This document shows positions 1 to 7,775 of a stretch of 40,204 nt of DNA, one piece after another. Within the stretch, counting starts at the first letter, position 1. Each line of letters starts with the position of its first letter. A program made the translations under genes and the position numbers. This stretch comes from Candidatus Kuenenia stuttgartensis. GTDB taxonomy: Bacteria > Planctomycetota > Planctomycetia > Gemmatales > Gemmataceae. Location: the NCBI GenBank assembly GCA_945875585.1, contig CAMCLK010000044.1:1-40204 (forward strand). Reading direction: 5' to 3'. Below the pieces are notes generated by a model, which saw nothing but the letters and a program-made list of their open reading frames with translations, was not told the DNA's origin and made no database searches.

Positions 1-1418
1 GATTGTCGGATCTGGAAGCGGAATTTTTGGCGTGCCAAGTGGTGGTAGCCGTCCACGGTTCGACGCAGCCGTGGTATCAAGAGAGTTGTTTGGCCTAGTT
101 CCCCTCGGAGGTAAGCAAGGCAAGCTTCCACGGTTTTGTCTTCGAGATTGGCAAAAGGCGCGGTGCGTCTGGCGGTATTGGCCAGAGATTCGAGATTTTT
201 GCGGCCAAGGATAGATTCGGCGAGGAGATGCTGACAGAATACGTCTTCGCAGATGCCTATTGATGAAATAGGTTCCGATTCTTCTTCACGACCAGCCGAG
301 GCGGTGACAGTTGCCTCGAGAAGTTCTGCATGGGTACCAGCTAGAATTAGGCCGCGGCGTATTTTGTAGGGGCCGTGCCCGGAACGGCCTACGCGTTGGA
401 GCAGGCGTACCACTTCGCCGGGTGGATGGACCAGAACCACCAATCCAACTGAACCGATATCCATTCCCAGTTCGAGGCTGGTGGAAGAAAACACCAGCCG
501 CAATTCGCCAGCGCGCATTTTTAATTCGGTATCACGACGAATGTCGGATGAAAGTGACCCATGATGAATTCCCACGAGCAAGTCTGGCCTTGTTCTACGG
601 CAATGCCAAACCAGCTTTTCTGCAGTGGCCCGCGTGCGAGTGAATACAAGAATGGTTGCATGGTGTGGTAGTTCTTTTTCAATGCGGGTAATAATGATTT
701 CAGGATTTGCCGCGGCCTCGGGGATGTATTCAACGGCCAGATCGAGAGCAGATTGATTGTTGTCGTGAACGATTCCATATGGGCGAAAAGGTCCGACGAG
801 AAAGTGTGCTGTTGCCTCGAGAGGATTGCATGTGGCCGAAAGGCCGAGTCTGCGCGCCGGAATGGCGAGACGTTCATCCAATCGTTCAATGGAAAGGGCC
901 AGATCTGCCCCTCTGCGTGATGATGCCAAGGCGTGCACTTCGTCGACTACAATCCATTTGACGTTGGACAAGCGTGAAATCATGGCGGGTATGGTAAGCC
1001 AGATGGCAAGCGATTCAGGTGTGACACACCAAATATGAGGCGGATGGGAGTTGTCCCGTGCGCGTTGCCTTGCCGAAATGTCGCCGGTGCGCGCACTCAC
1101 CAATAGTGCTGGTAGTTGGGCTCCGTTTTCTTGGAGCAATGTGATGAAGGTACTGATGCGAATTGCAAGATCAGCAACAAGAGCTTTCAGTGGACTGATC
1201 CACAGGACTGTCGTTCGGGTTGAGGGCAGGAGCGCTAGGTCTGCCAGCAGAGGCATGAGTGCGGCCCAGGTTTTTCCTGAACCGGTCGGTGCTGAAATGA
1301 GCAGATGATGATGTTTTTGGATTGCCTTCCATGCTTCAAGTTGAACACGGGTGGGTTCCCCCTGTGCGGCAATGAAAGAATTGAGCAATTCTGGAGGCCC
1401 GGGGGTAGCGTTGATCAT
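1..1418 (-). CDS. Lhr-type DEAD/DEAH helicase, N-terminal part (runs off left edge)
   Basis: This is a superfamily 2 ATP-dependent helicase of the Lhr type, a family linked to DNA repair and RNA-DNA unwinding. Reading the minus strand from the ATG at 1418 gives 472 open codons to the window edge. Visible motifs are Walker A (APTGSGKT, ending near residue 50), motif Ia-like ISPLKAL (about 74-80), a DEVH box (159-162), motif III SAT (194-196) and motif VI QRVGRSGH (341-348). The last roughly 100 residues match the stretch that follows the RecA-like core in Lhr proteins. The start is supported by GGAGGT at 1426-1431, seven bases upstream. The gene lies 23 bp behind the secreted hydrolase on the same strand, so co-transcription is possible. 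The Lhr C-terminal core is outside the window. The family call is firm; the cellular role is not determined. Confidence 0.9.
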   Translation of the reverse strand, partial: MINATPGPPELLNSFIAAQGEPTRVQLEAWKAIQKHHHLLISAPTGSGKTWAALMPLLADLALLPSTRTTVLWISPLKALVADLAIRISTFITLLQENGAQLPALLVSARTGDISARQRARDNSHPPHIWCVTPESLAIWLTIPAMISRLSNVKWIVVDEVHALASSRRGADLALSIERLDERLAIPARRLGLSATCNPLEATAHFLVGPFRPYGIVHDNNQSALDLAVEYIPEAAANPEIIITRIEKELPHHATILVFTRTRATAEKLVWHCRRTRPDLLVGIHHGSLSSDIRRDTELKMRAGELRLVFSSTSLELGMDIGSVGLVVLVHPPGEVVRLLQRVGRSGHGPYKIRRGLILAGTHAELLEATVTASAGREEESEPISSIGICEDVFCQHLLAESILGRKNLESLANTARRTAPFANLEDKTVEACLAYLRGELGQTTLLIPRLRRTVDGYHHLARQKFRFQIRQ

Positions 1419-1441
1419 CCCTTGGACCTCCCATGATTAGT

Positions 1442-3763
1442 TTAGTGTGCTGCTCCTTCCCGAGGCTTGAATTTCAGATGGCGGTCAAGGAATTCGTAGC
1501 AGGGTCCACCGCGCACTTCATGGCCGCCGGAGAAATAGGTGATTTCTGTTTGGTTGGAGATTTTGAGGCGCGAATACTGCCTTTGAACCCGGGCGTATTC
1601 CCAAGCGACCATTTCATCGATTCCAACGCCGTCGTCGTGCCCGCGTTCCACCATGAATGGCCGCGGCGCGATGAGGTAAGCCATTTCGGCATAGTTGAAT
1701 GTATGTCCGAGGTCGAACTCGGGCATTTCGTGCTCAAAGGTGAAGACATAGCTGCCTGGGTAATCGGTGAGAATATTCTTGCCAACCCACTCGTTGAAGT
1801 CTCCCGAACAAATGGAAAGTGCATAGCGAGGCAGCAGTGCCGGAACCCGCATGGCGGTTTTGCCGCCGTAGCTAAGGCCATAGAAACCAATCCGGCTGGC
1901 ATCGACCATGGGAAGTGTGCCCAGCCAGTCGAGAATGGTGTTGTGTTGGCGGGTAATATACGAGAAAAGCGACAGTTTAATGGGATTGGCTTTGCGTTGC
2001 AGAACGCGAAAAGCGTCTTTGCCGATGTAGGCATTTTGTGGCGCGAAAACAATGTAGCCACGGGTTGCTAAAGCAGCGCCGAATGAATTGTAATAGGGAG
2101 TGATTTTGTCGGGATCGCAGACGTCCGACGGCCTGCCTTCAAGCCCATGCTGGCATACCACAACGGGTCTGCGCTCGCCCGGCTTGATGTCGTCGGGAAC
2201 CAGAAGCAGCCCATGGGCAAACTCGTTGGGCCCGAGGTCGAGTGTGACTTCGTGCCCTTTCCAGTTCTTGCCGTTCTTCCAAGCGCGAGATTTCGGAGAA
2301 GGGGGGACAGTGGGAGCCGGGAGTTCACCAATTACTTCGGTTGACATAAAACGACGCTTTTCAGCAGTGAAGGCCTTCCACGACTCGGCAGTTGAGCGTG
2401 TGACTCCGGCCCATTCGGCGTCGCGTACCCTATAAGATGCGCGCCAGAGGCGATGTGTGTGGCCTATAAGCTCTGTTAATTGGCGCTTTTGGCGTGTTCC
2501 TGCATCGGGGAGTGTGCCTTCAATTTTCCACGAGCCTTGCTGGGACGGAGTGAACGCGATTTTAAGATGATGTGCAAGTCGGTTGATGGCATTGGCGCTT
2601 CCGGGGTTGCCATCAGCCGAATTTACTAGATCGTTTGCGCCTTCTGGGGTTTGCGCTCTGCCGGTGGAGGCGTATTCGGTGAAGGTTGCCTTCGTATCGA
2701 TCTGGCCAATAGCACCGGGAGCGGCTTGGTTGCCGCGTGGTCCGGGTGTGGGGCCAGACCATGTGGGTACCTGCGAGGTTTCAATAACCAATCCGCGGTC
2801 GCCAATGTAGTCTGCTATCTGAGTGTCTCCGTGTTTCAGATGAATTCCCCAGAGGTTGCGGTCGATCGGTTCCTGCCACAGGTTTTCCCGGGGGCCAAAG
2901 GCTCCGCTAACCCATGTGGCGGCGATGCGGGAATCGAGCGCTCCGGCGTAGAGGGCAATGCGTCCGCCTTCGCCATGCCCTGCAACGGCAATGGGCGCTT
3001 TGGGGTAATGGGCCACAAGGTTGTCGATGGCAGCTAGGGTTTTGACAATTTCGTAGCCTTGGGGCGTGCGCCCCATTTCAAAGGATCCCCTGTATAGGAA
3101 TTCACGGTGGGGCAGATTGGTGAACCTTTGAATGTCCGGGTTGGAGGAAAACTGATTCTCGCGGTTTAAAAGTGTGAGGCAGACAACGCGGCAGCCACGC
3201 AGTGCAAGTGCCAAGGCCATGCGGGCTTCGGGTTGAAGGCCGGGTGATAGCCCAGCGAGTTGCTCGGGTGAATGCGCCGAATCGGGAAGAAGAACGATGG
3301 AAGCCTTAGCTGGCGCAGCTGGCTCAAGAAGAATCCCTTCACCATGAACGCCGGGCAGGGCTTCAAACCGGACTGAATAGGCCTTGATGCCGTTCATGGT
3401 TGCCAGAGGGCCCGCTTGCTGCGGTGTCGTGATTAGGGCAAAGCCCGCCGGTGCCACGCGTGTGTCGGTGGTTCCCAGAATTTTGGCCAGTTCTTGCAGG
3501 CGCAGGGTTGTGGCTGCTTTTTTCTCAGCGCCATTGAGCTTTAGGTAATTGCTGTGGGCAGCAACTCGGTCAGCCGCAGCTTTGGCAGTTCGCTCATCCA
3601 GATCGATGCTGATGCCGGCGACCATTTTCATCGCCAGGTCGTCTTGCGATGTCAGGGGCTGGGTATTTGGCAACTGGGCATGCGCAAGGGTGGCCAGCAT
3701 TATTACAAGCGTGGTGGCTAGAATGATCTTTTCGTGCCACTGACGGAGATGCTGCCTGATCAT
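1442..3763 (-). CDS. Secreted tandem alpha/beta-hydrolase (first domain apparently inactive)
   Basis: An exported protein of about 773 residues with two alpha/beta-hydrolase domains. The reading frame is open to an upstream ATG at 3835, but the ATG at 3763 is preferred. It is preceded by GAGGG and directly gives a Sec signal peptide (IILATTLVIMLATLAHA, then Q). In the first domain the nucleophile elbow reads GHGEGG (around residue 265), with Glu-free-of-Ser geometry: the usual Ser position of G-x-S-x-G is Gly. The second domain has a proper elbow GLSYGG (Ser about 631), an acidic residue in RGHDDG (about 710) and a candidate catalytic His in SGGHEV (about 748). It resembles dienelactone hydrolase, acetyl-xylan esterase or prolyl-oligopeptidase-like enzymes common in planctomycetes. 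The substrate is unknown. Its start is divergent from the EamA permease. Confidence 0.85.
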   Translation of the reverse strand: MIRQHLRQWHEKIILATTLVIMLATLAHAQLPNTQPLTSQDDLAMKMVAGISIDLDERTAKAAADRVAAHSNYLKLNGAEKKAATTLRLQELAKILGTTDTRVAPAGFALITTPQQAGPLATMNGIKAYSVRFEALPGVHGEGILLEPAAPAKASIVLLPDSAHSPEQLAGLSPGLQPEARMALALALRGCRVVCLTLLNRENQFSSNPDIQRFTNLPHREFLYRGSFEMGRTPQGYEIVKTLAAIDNLVAHYPKAPIAVAGHGEGGRIALYAGALDSRIAATWVSGAFGPRENLWQEPIDRNLWGIHLKHGDTQIADYIGDRGLVIETSQVPTWSGPTPGPRGNQAAPGAIGQIDTKATFTEYASTGRAQTPEGANDLVNSADGNPGSANAINRLAHHLKIAFTPSQQGSWKIEGTLPDAGTRQKRQLTELIGHTHRLWRASYRVRDAEWAGVTRSTAESWKAFTAEKRRFMSTEVIGELPAPTVPPSPKSRAWKNGKNWKGHEVTLDLGPNEFAHGLLLVPDDIKPGERRPVVVCQHGLEGRPSDVCDPDKITPYYNSFGAALATRGYIVFAPQNAYIGKDAFRVLQRKANPIKLSLFSYITRQHNTILDWLGTLPMVDASRIGFYGLSYGGKTAMRVPALLPRYALSICSGDFNEWVGKNILTDYPGSYVFTFEHEMPEFDLGHTFNYAEMAYLIAPRPFMVERGHDDGVGIDEMVAWEYARVQRQYSRLKISNQTEITYFSGGHEVRGGPCYEFLDRHLKFKPREGAAH

Positions 3764-3848
3764 GTTCCAACCCTCACGCATTGTTTCCGCCTTGCGACCG
3801 CTCACACAGGCTAATCGGGTTCCAGCAGAAAGCAAGGATTCCGCAACG

Positions 3849-4769
3849 GTGCATTCATTGCCATCGACATGGCAGGTGGTGGTCGCATTGGCATTGGTTT
3901 ATGCCTGTTGGAGCACGACCTATTTAGCCATCAAGATTGGTGTGCGCGATCTTCCGCCGGGCCTTTTTGCTGGAACACGCGTGAGTTTGGCAGGAATCTG
4001 CCTGCTTTTGATTCTGGGGATTTCAGGCGGCCGAGTTCTTCCCGAAAAGGGTACATGGCTCAGTTTGTTTTTGGTTGGAACGTTGCTGTTTGTGGGAGGC
4101 AACGGCCTGATTACTTGGGCCGAAAAAAGTGTTGATTCTGGTTTGGCTGCTGTTTTGGTAGCCACAGTTCCCCTTTGGATGGCGTTGATGGAAGCGCTCA
4201 CGCCCCGAGGCGAGCGATTGCGTTTTGTTGGCTGGTTGGGGCAACTGATGGGCCTTTCGGGTGTTTGCCTTCTGTTTGCTGGTCGCTCTGGCCATGGTGA
4301 AGGCTCGTATTTTGGAACAGGCATGGTGGTATTGGCAAGTGCTTTTTGCTGGTCCCTTGGGTCCTTCCTGCAAAGGCGTTTGGCTCATGGCAGAAGCCCT
4401 TACGGTCAAGCAGGTTGGCACATGCTATTGGGTGGTTTATTGATGACTGCCATCGGATTGGCCATGGGTGAGGCTCAGGAAATTGGGCCTGAATCGATCA
4501 CCCGTAACTCGGTGGGAGCCTTTTTTTACCTCTTAATCGTTGGTTCATTGATTGGTTTTGTTGCGTATGTCTGGTTGTTGCGGCATGTGGGAACGCTCAT
4601 TGCCGGAACCTATGCCTATGTGAATCCGGTTCTTGCCGTGGTGCTTGGTGTTTTTTGGGACAACGAGCCTGTTGGAATTCTGATGGTGATTGGGCTAGGA
4701 ATCATTCTCGCGGGAGTTAGCCTTGTCCGGATGGGGCGGGTTGTTGCCCGGCTTGAAACAACGGCATAA
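3849..4769 (+). CDS. EamA/DMT-family permease
   Basis: An inner-membrane transporter of the drug/metabolite transporter superfamily (EamA, ten-helix type), which usually exports or imports small metabolites. The sequence shows about ten hydrophobic helices and the typical N-terminal pattern YACWSTTYLAIKIG followed by DLPPG, with a second related half beginning near FGTGMVVLASAFCWSLG. The frame is open from an ATG at 3762, but that start lies exactly opposite the hydrolase start and adds about 29 non-hydrophobic residues. A GTG at 3849 with AAGGA ten bases upstream leaves an 86-bp divergent promoter gap, so I chose it. The 3762 start cannot be excluded. The substrate cannot be read from the sequence. 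Confidence 0.88.
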   Translation: MHSLPSTWQVVVALALVYACWSTTYLAIKIGVRDLPPGLFAGTRVSLAGICLLLILGISGGRVLPEKGTWLSLFLVGTLLFVGGNGLITWAEKSVDSGLAAVLVATVPLWMALMEALTPRGERLRFVGWLGQLMGLSGVCLLFAGRSGHGEGSYFGTGMVVLASAFCWSLGSFLQRRLAHGRSPYGQAGWHMLLGGLLMTAIGLAMGEAQEIGPESITRNSVGAFFYLLIVGSLIGFVAYVWLLRHVGTLIAGTYAYVNPVLAVVLGVFWDNEPVGILMVIGLGIILAGVSLVRMGRVVARLETTA

Positions 4770-4810
4770 GATAGATCTGATTCTTTGTCCCCCAAATTGT
4801 GAGGCACCTC

Positions 4811-5254
4811 ATGAACACCCAAAGTCTTCCCCGGTGGGTTGCTGGATTGCTTGTTGTTCCAGTCTTTTTTGGAACATTAGCTCTGTGCGTTTTTGCTGCT
4901 GGCGAAGATACAACTCCCACATTCAAAAAGCGTGGAGACGGAGAGAAGAAATTTTACGAGGAAGTTGGGTTGTCGGTCATCAAGGCCGTGCATCCTTCGG
5001 GAATCAGCGCGACCTTTGTGAGCTACGAACTGCGTGACGACAAAACAAAAGCGGATCGCAAGGATCTCATGATCAAGATGGAATACAAGGGGCCAGTAAC
5101 CCGGAAGATTTTTCAGGCGGACATTCTGATCAAGCTCGATACGCGGAACAATCAGGCTTGGGAAGTGCTGCACATCGACTATAAGGATAACAACAATATC
5201 AAGTCCGGGAACTTGGCCAATTTGGAGCGGCTGATCAAGCAGTTGAACCGATGA
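4811..5254 (+). CDS. Small exported protein of unknown function
   Basis: A 147-residue protein that I do not recognise. It has a signal peptide or N-terminal anchor (LPRWVAGLLVVPVFFGTLALCVFAAG), then a charged region and a beta-rich domain of about 100 residues (ISATFVSYELRD, DLMIKMEYKGP, IFQADILIKLD, WEVLHIDYKDNN). The end is lysine- and asparagine-rich. The start at ATG 4811 is chosen because GAGG lies seven bases upstream; a GTG at 4799 would add four residues. It sits 41 bp after the EamA gene on the same strand and 12 bp before the DUF433 gene. It probably acts outside the cytoplasmic membrane. Confidence 0.7.
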   Translation: MNTQSLPRWVAGLLVVPVFFGTLALCVFAAGEDTTPTFKKRGDGEKKFYEEVGLSVIKAVHPSGISATFVSYELRDDKTKADRKDLMIKMEYKGPVTRKIFQADILIKLDTRNNQAWEVLHIDYKDNNNIKSGNLANLERLIKQLNR

Positions 5255-5266
5255 GGGCTTAACATT

Positions 5267-5497
5267 ATGAGTTTTGATCGTATCACACATGATCCTAATG
5301 TTATGGGTGGCAAAGCCTGTATTCGCGGTATGCGTGTCACCGTTGGTAACGTGGTTGGCTTGTTGGCTTCGGGCCAAGATATAGAATCAATTCTCAGATC
5401 TTTTCCATACCTTGAACGCGAGGACGTTGAGGCGTCTCTCGCTTATGCGGCTTGGCGAGTGCAGGAACGAGAAGAGCCATTGGTGTTGGTTCCTTGA
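5267..5497 (+). CDS. DUF433 antitoxin-like protein
   Basis: A 76-residue protein of the DUF433 family. These are small helix-turn-helix-like proteins commonly encoded beside PIN-like DUF5615 proteins and regarded as antitoxins. The family signature is clear: an N-terminal RITHDPNVMGGKACIRGMRV, then helices covering VGNVVGLLASGQDIESILRSFPYLEREDVEASLAYAAWR. Full length for the family is about 75-80 residues. Its TGA stop overlaps the likely TTG start of the DUF5615 gene by four bases, so the pair is probably translationally coupled. An antitoxin role is inferred from the family and pairing. Confidence 0.85.
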   Translation: MSFDRITHDPNVMGGKACIRGMRVTVGNVVGLLASGQDIESILRSFPYLEREDVEASLAYAAWRVQEREEPLVLVP

Positions 5498-5874
5498 CAG
5501 TATCAATTGTAGTGGATCTCAATCTTGCCATTGAGTGGCCTGAGTTTTTTCGGAATAACGGATGGAATGCTGATCACTGGTCAGCTATTGGTGATATTCG
5601 AGCTTCTGACGCCGAAATCTTGGCTTGGGCCAAGGAAAATGGGCGAATCGTTGTAACAAGTGATCTTGATTTTGGCGCATTACTTGCAATGTCTGGCGCA
5701 AATGGCCCGAGCGTGATTTTGATAAGGAGTCGGGATCACCAACCATCTGTTATTGGGAAAGTTCTTGTCGATGTCATGAAAAGGCATGAATCAGCCCTTG
5801 AATATGGGGCCCTAATGGTCATGGACACGGAAAGCTTCCGTGTTAAAATTCTACCGATATTGCGGCATAAATAA
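5494..5874 (+). CDS. DUF5615 PIN-like (Mut7-C type) toxin-like protein
   Basis: A 126-residue protein of the DUF5615 PIN-like family, the usual partner of DUF433 and a presumed ribonuclease. Conserved acidic positions of the PIN-like fold are visible: the first Asp in VVDLNL, Asp in ASDAEILAWA and the pair in VTSDLDFGALLA. SVILIRSRD then follows the family pattern. The reading frame is open further upstream, but homology begins at TVSIVVDLNL. The TTG at 5494, overlapping the preceding TGA, is the natural coupled start. All expected motifs are present, so the gene looks intact. Toxic activity is a family-based inference. Confidence 0.8.
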   Translation: MTVSIVVDLNLAIEWPEFFRNNGWNADHWSAIGDIRASDAEILAWAKENGRIVVTSDLDFGALLAMSGANGPSVILIRSRDHQPSVIGKVLVDVMKRHESALEYGALMVMDTESFRVKILPILRHK

Positions 5875-5882
5875 ACTTCCAT

Positions 5883-6761
5883 CTATCGGCCGAATCGTTT
5901 TGTGATTCCACAGTAAATATCAATCCTGCGGTCGCGAAGGAACGGCCAATTGCGGCGTACATCTTCAATGCGCGAGCGTGAGCACTCTTGCACCAGAACA
6001 CGGTCGGCGGTTTCTCCCGCATCAATCACCATTCGGCCATATGGATCGCTCACAAAAGAATGACCCCAGAATTCGATCCCGCCGGGGCGTTCACCTTCAT
6101 GACCATGGCGATTGACCGCGGCAATGTAAACGCCGTTGGCCAGACCGTGGGCCCGCTGGGCCAGTTGCCATGCTTCCACTTGCGCCACCCCATGCTCTTC
6201 CTTTTCAGATGGATGCCATCCGATTGCCGTGGGGTAGACAATGACCTCGGCACCTTCAAGGGCGGTAAGGCGTGCAGCTTCCGGGTACCACTGGTCCCAG
6301 CACACCAGCACACCGAGCCGCGCGTGTGGGGTATCAAATGCTTTGAATCCGAGGTCGCCCGGGGTGAAATAGTATTTTTCAAAAAACAGCGGATCGTCCG
6401 GAATATGGTTTTTGCGGTAGAGGCCTATCAGGTCTCCCTTGGGCCCAATGATGGCAGCGGTGTTGTGGTAAAGCCCCGGTGCTCGCTTTTCAAACAGCGA
6501 TGCCACCACTGTGACACCATGCACCTTTGCGGCGTTGGCTATAGTGCCATAGGTTGGGCCGGGTATCGGTTCAGCCAGATCGAACAGATCGGCATGCTGC
6601 CGTTGGCAGAAATACGGGGTTCGGAAAAGTTCCGGTAGCACAACAATCTGGGCGCCAGCTTTTGCAGCTTCGCCGATGCCTGCCACAGCCTTTTCCACCG
6701 ATGCAACGGCATCGTTTGGTATGCTCATTTGAACCAGCCCAAGGCTGAAAGTATCCGACAT
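5883..6761 (-). CDS. aguB: N-carbamoylputrescine amidase (nitrilase superfamily)
   Basis: This enzyme hydrolyses N-carbamoylputrescine to putrescine, CO2 and ammonia, the last step of the agmatine route to polyamines, in the cytoplasm. The 292-residue product has the full nitrilase catalytic triad: Glu44 (LPELF), Lys117 (YRKNHIPD) and Cys154 (VCWDQWYPEAAR). The stretch PDDPLFFEKYYFTPGD is characteristic of AguB within the superfamily. The frame is open to 6920, but ATG 6761 has GGGGAG at 6767-6772 and matches family length. No agmatine deiminase gene is next to it; the neighbours are a toxin-antitoxin-like pair (convergent, 8 bp) and the divergent uracil-DNA glycosylase. Confidence 0.92.
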   Translation of the reverse strand: MSDTFSLGLVQMSIPNDAVASVEKAVAGIGEAAKAGAQIVVLPELFRTPYFCQRQHADLFDLAEPIPGPTYGTIANAAKVHGVTVVASLFEKRAPGLYHNTAAIIGPKGDLIGLYRKNHIPDDPLFFEKYYFTPGDLGFKAFDTPHARLGVLVCWDQWYPEAARLTALEGAEVIVYPTAIGWHPSEKEEHGVAQVEAWQLAQRAHGLANGVYIAAVNRHGHEGERPGGIEFWGHSFVSDPYGRMVIDAGETADRVLVQECSRSRIEDVRRNWPFLRDRRIDIYCGITKRFGR

Positions 6762-6827
6762 GCGATCTCCCCATCTGGCCAGCAGACACCTGTGTGGCAT
6801 GATACAGGGGGCGGCGTACCATGGCAT

Positions 6828-6837
6828 GGAGGAGGGA
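6828..6837 (+). promoter_or_regulatory. Ribosome binding site of the uracil-DNA glycosylase gene
   Basis: A purine-rich GGAGGAGGGA lies six bases before GTG 6844 and twelve before ATG 6850. It decides that translation begins here and not at the open upstream codons. Confidence 0.6.
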
Positions 6838-6843
6838 AGAACC

Positions 6844-7761
6844 GTGAGCATGGAAGAACAGCCGCACGACCCGCTGCGTGATGTTGGTGAACTCGTAGAC
6901 AGCCTTCGTTTGGCAGGCATTCGCTTTCTGCCTCGTCAGGTTCCGGGCTTTGCCGTGCCGGTTCTGCCCGTTGCTGCTACTCCAGTTTTATCTGTGGAGC
7001 AAACTCCTGCAGAGCCTGCTCGCCCTGTTCCTCATCCCTTACCTGTGCCGCCTGTGCCCGTGGTTCAGGCCCCCCCGGTTCCTGCCAGAACCATCACTTT
7101 GGCACCACGGCCCGCCCCTGTGGCGCCGTCTGAAGAACTATTCGCTCTAGAGACAGTTAACGAGAGCTCCACCCAGGGGCTGAGTCTGGAAGAGCGCGCG
7201 GCGCGGCTAGCGGCACTGGCTGATCAAGTAAGTCGATGCACCAAGTGCCCGACATTGGCCCGAGAGCGTACTAGAACCGTTTTTGGTATTGGTCCACTGG
7301 ATGCTGAACTGTGCGTGATTGGCGAAGCTCCCGGCGCGCAGGAAGACCTCAAGGGCGAGCCTTTTGTGGGTGAGGCTGGCCAATTGCTAGACAAAATTCT
7401 GCAGGCATGCGGATTTCAACGATCGCAAGTGTATATATGCAACGTGTTGCGTTGCCGTCCACCGGCCAACCGTGTTCCCGAACTGATTGAAGCCCAAAAC
7501 TGCAAACCGTTCCTTGAGGCAACGCTCGATCTGGTTCGCCCCCGTTTTATTTGTCTGATGGGCGCAACAGCAGGGCGCACAGTTCTGGAAACCGGATCAG
7601 GAATTGGTGCTTTGCGCGGCCGGGAACTCTTCTGGCGCGGAATTCCACTGGCTGTTACTTATCACCCAGCTTACCTGCTGCGGTATCCAGAAAAGAAACG
7701 TGACACTTGGGAGGACATGAAGCGCATGCTGGCGCGCATGGGGCGCGCCGTTCCTCCTTAA
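6844..7761 (+). CDS. Uracil-DNA glycosylase, family 4-like, with proline-rich N-terminal linker
   Basis: A base-excision repair enzyme that removes uracil from DNA. The C-terminal 200 residues carry family 4 hallmarks: CTKCPTL for the 4Fe-4S cluster, motif A GEAPGAQEDLKGEPFVGEAG, CNVLRCRPPANRVP, a further cluster Cys in AQNCKPFL, and motif B TYHPAYLLR. An N-terminal segment of about 120 residues, rich in Pro, Val and Ala, precedes the fold and is probably disordered. The strong ribosome site GGAGGAGGGA at 6828-6837 fits GTG 6844 (or ATG 6850). An in-frame ATG at 6826 overlaps the ribosome site and is less likely. Convergent with the SGNH hydrolase 14 bp downstream. Confidence 0.9.
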   Translation: MSMEEQPHDPLRDVGELVDSLRLAGIRFLPRQVPGFAVPVLPVAATPVLSVEQTPAEPARPVPHPLPVPPVPVVQAPPVPARTITLAPRPAPVAPSEELFALETVNESSTQGLSLEERAARLAALADQVSRCTKCPTLARERTRTVFGIGPLDAELCVIGEAPGAQEDLKGEPFVGEAGQLLDKILQACGFQRSQVYICNVLRCRPPANRVPELIEAQNCKPFLEATLDLVRPRFICLMGATAGRTVLETGSGIGALRGRELFWRGIPLAVTYHPAYLLRYPEKKRDTWEDMKRMLARMGRAVPP

Positions 7762-7775
7762 CATTAAGGTTCAAT

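Noticed and set aside
521..889. 122-residue minus-strand ORF
   Set aside because: It is an out-of-frame shadow inside the Lhr-type helicase, whose own frame is open from 1418 to 1 with all helicase motifs.
3762..3848. ATG start of the EamA gene at 3762
   Set aside because: It lies directly opposite the hydrolase start and leaves no divergent promoter. The GTG at 3849 has a better ribosome site and family fit.
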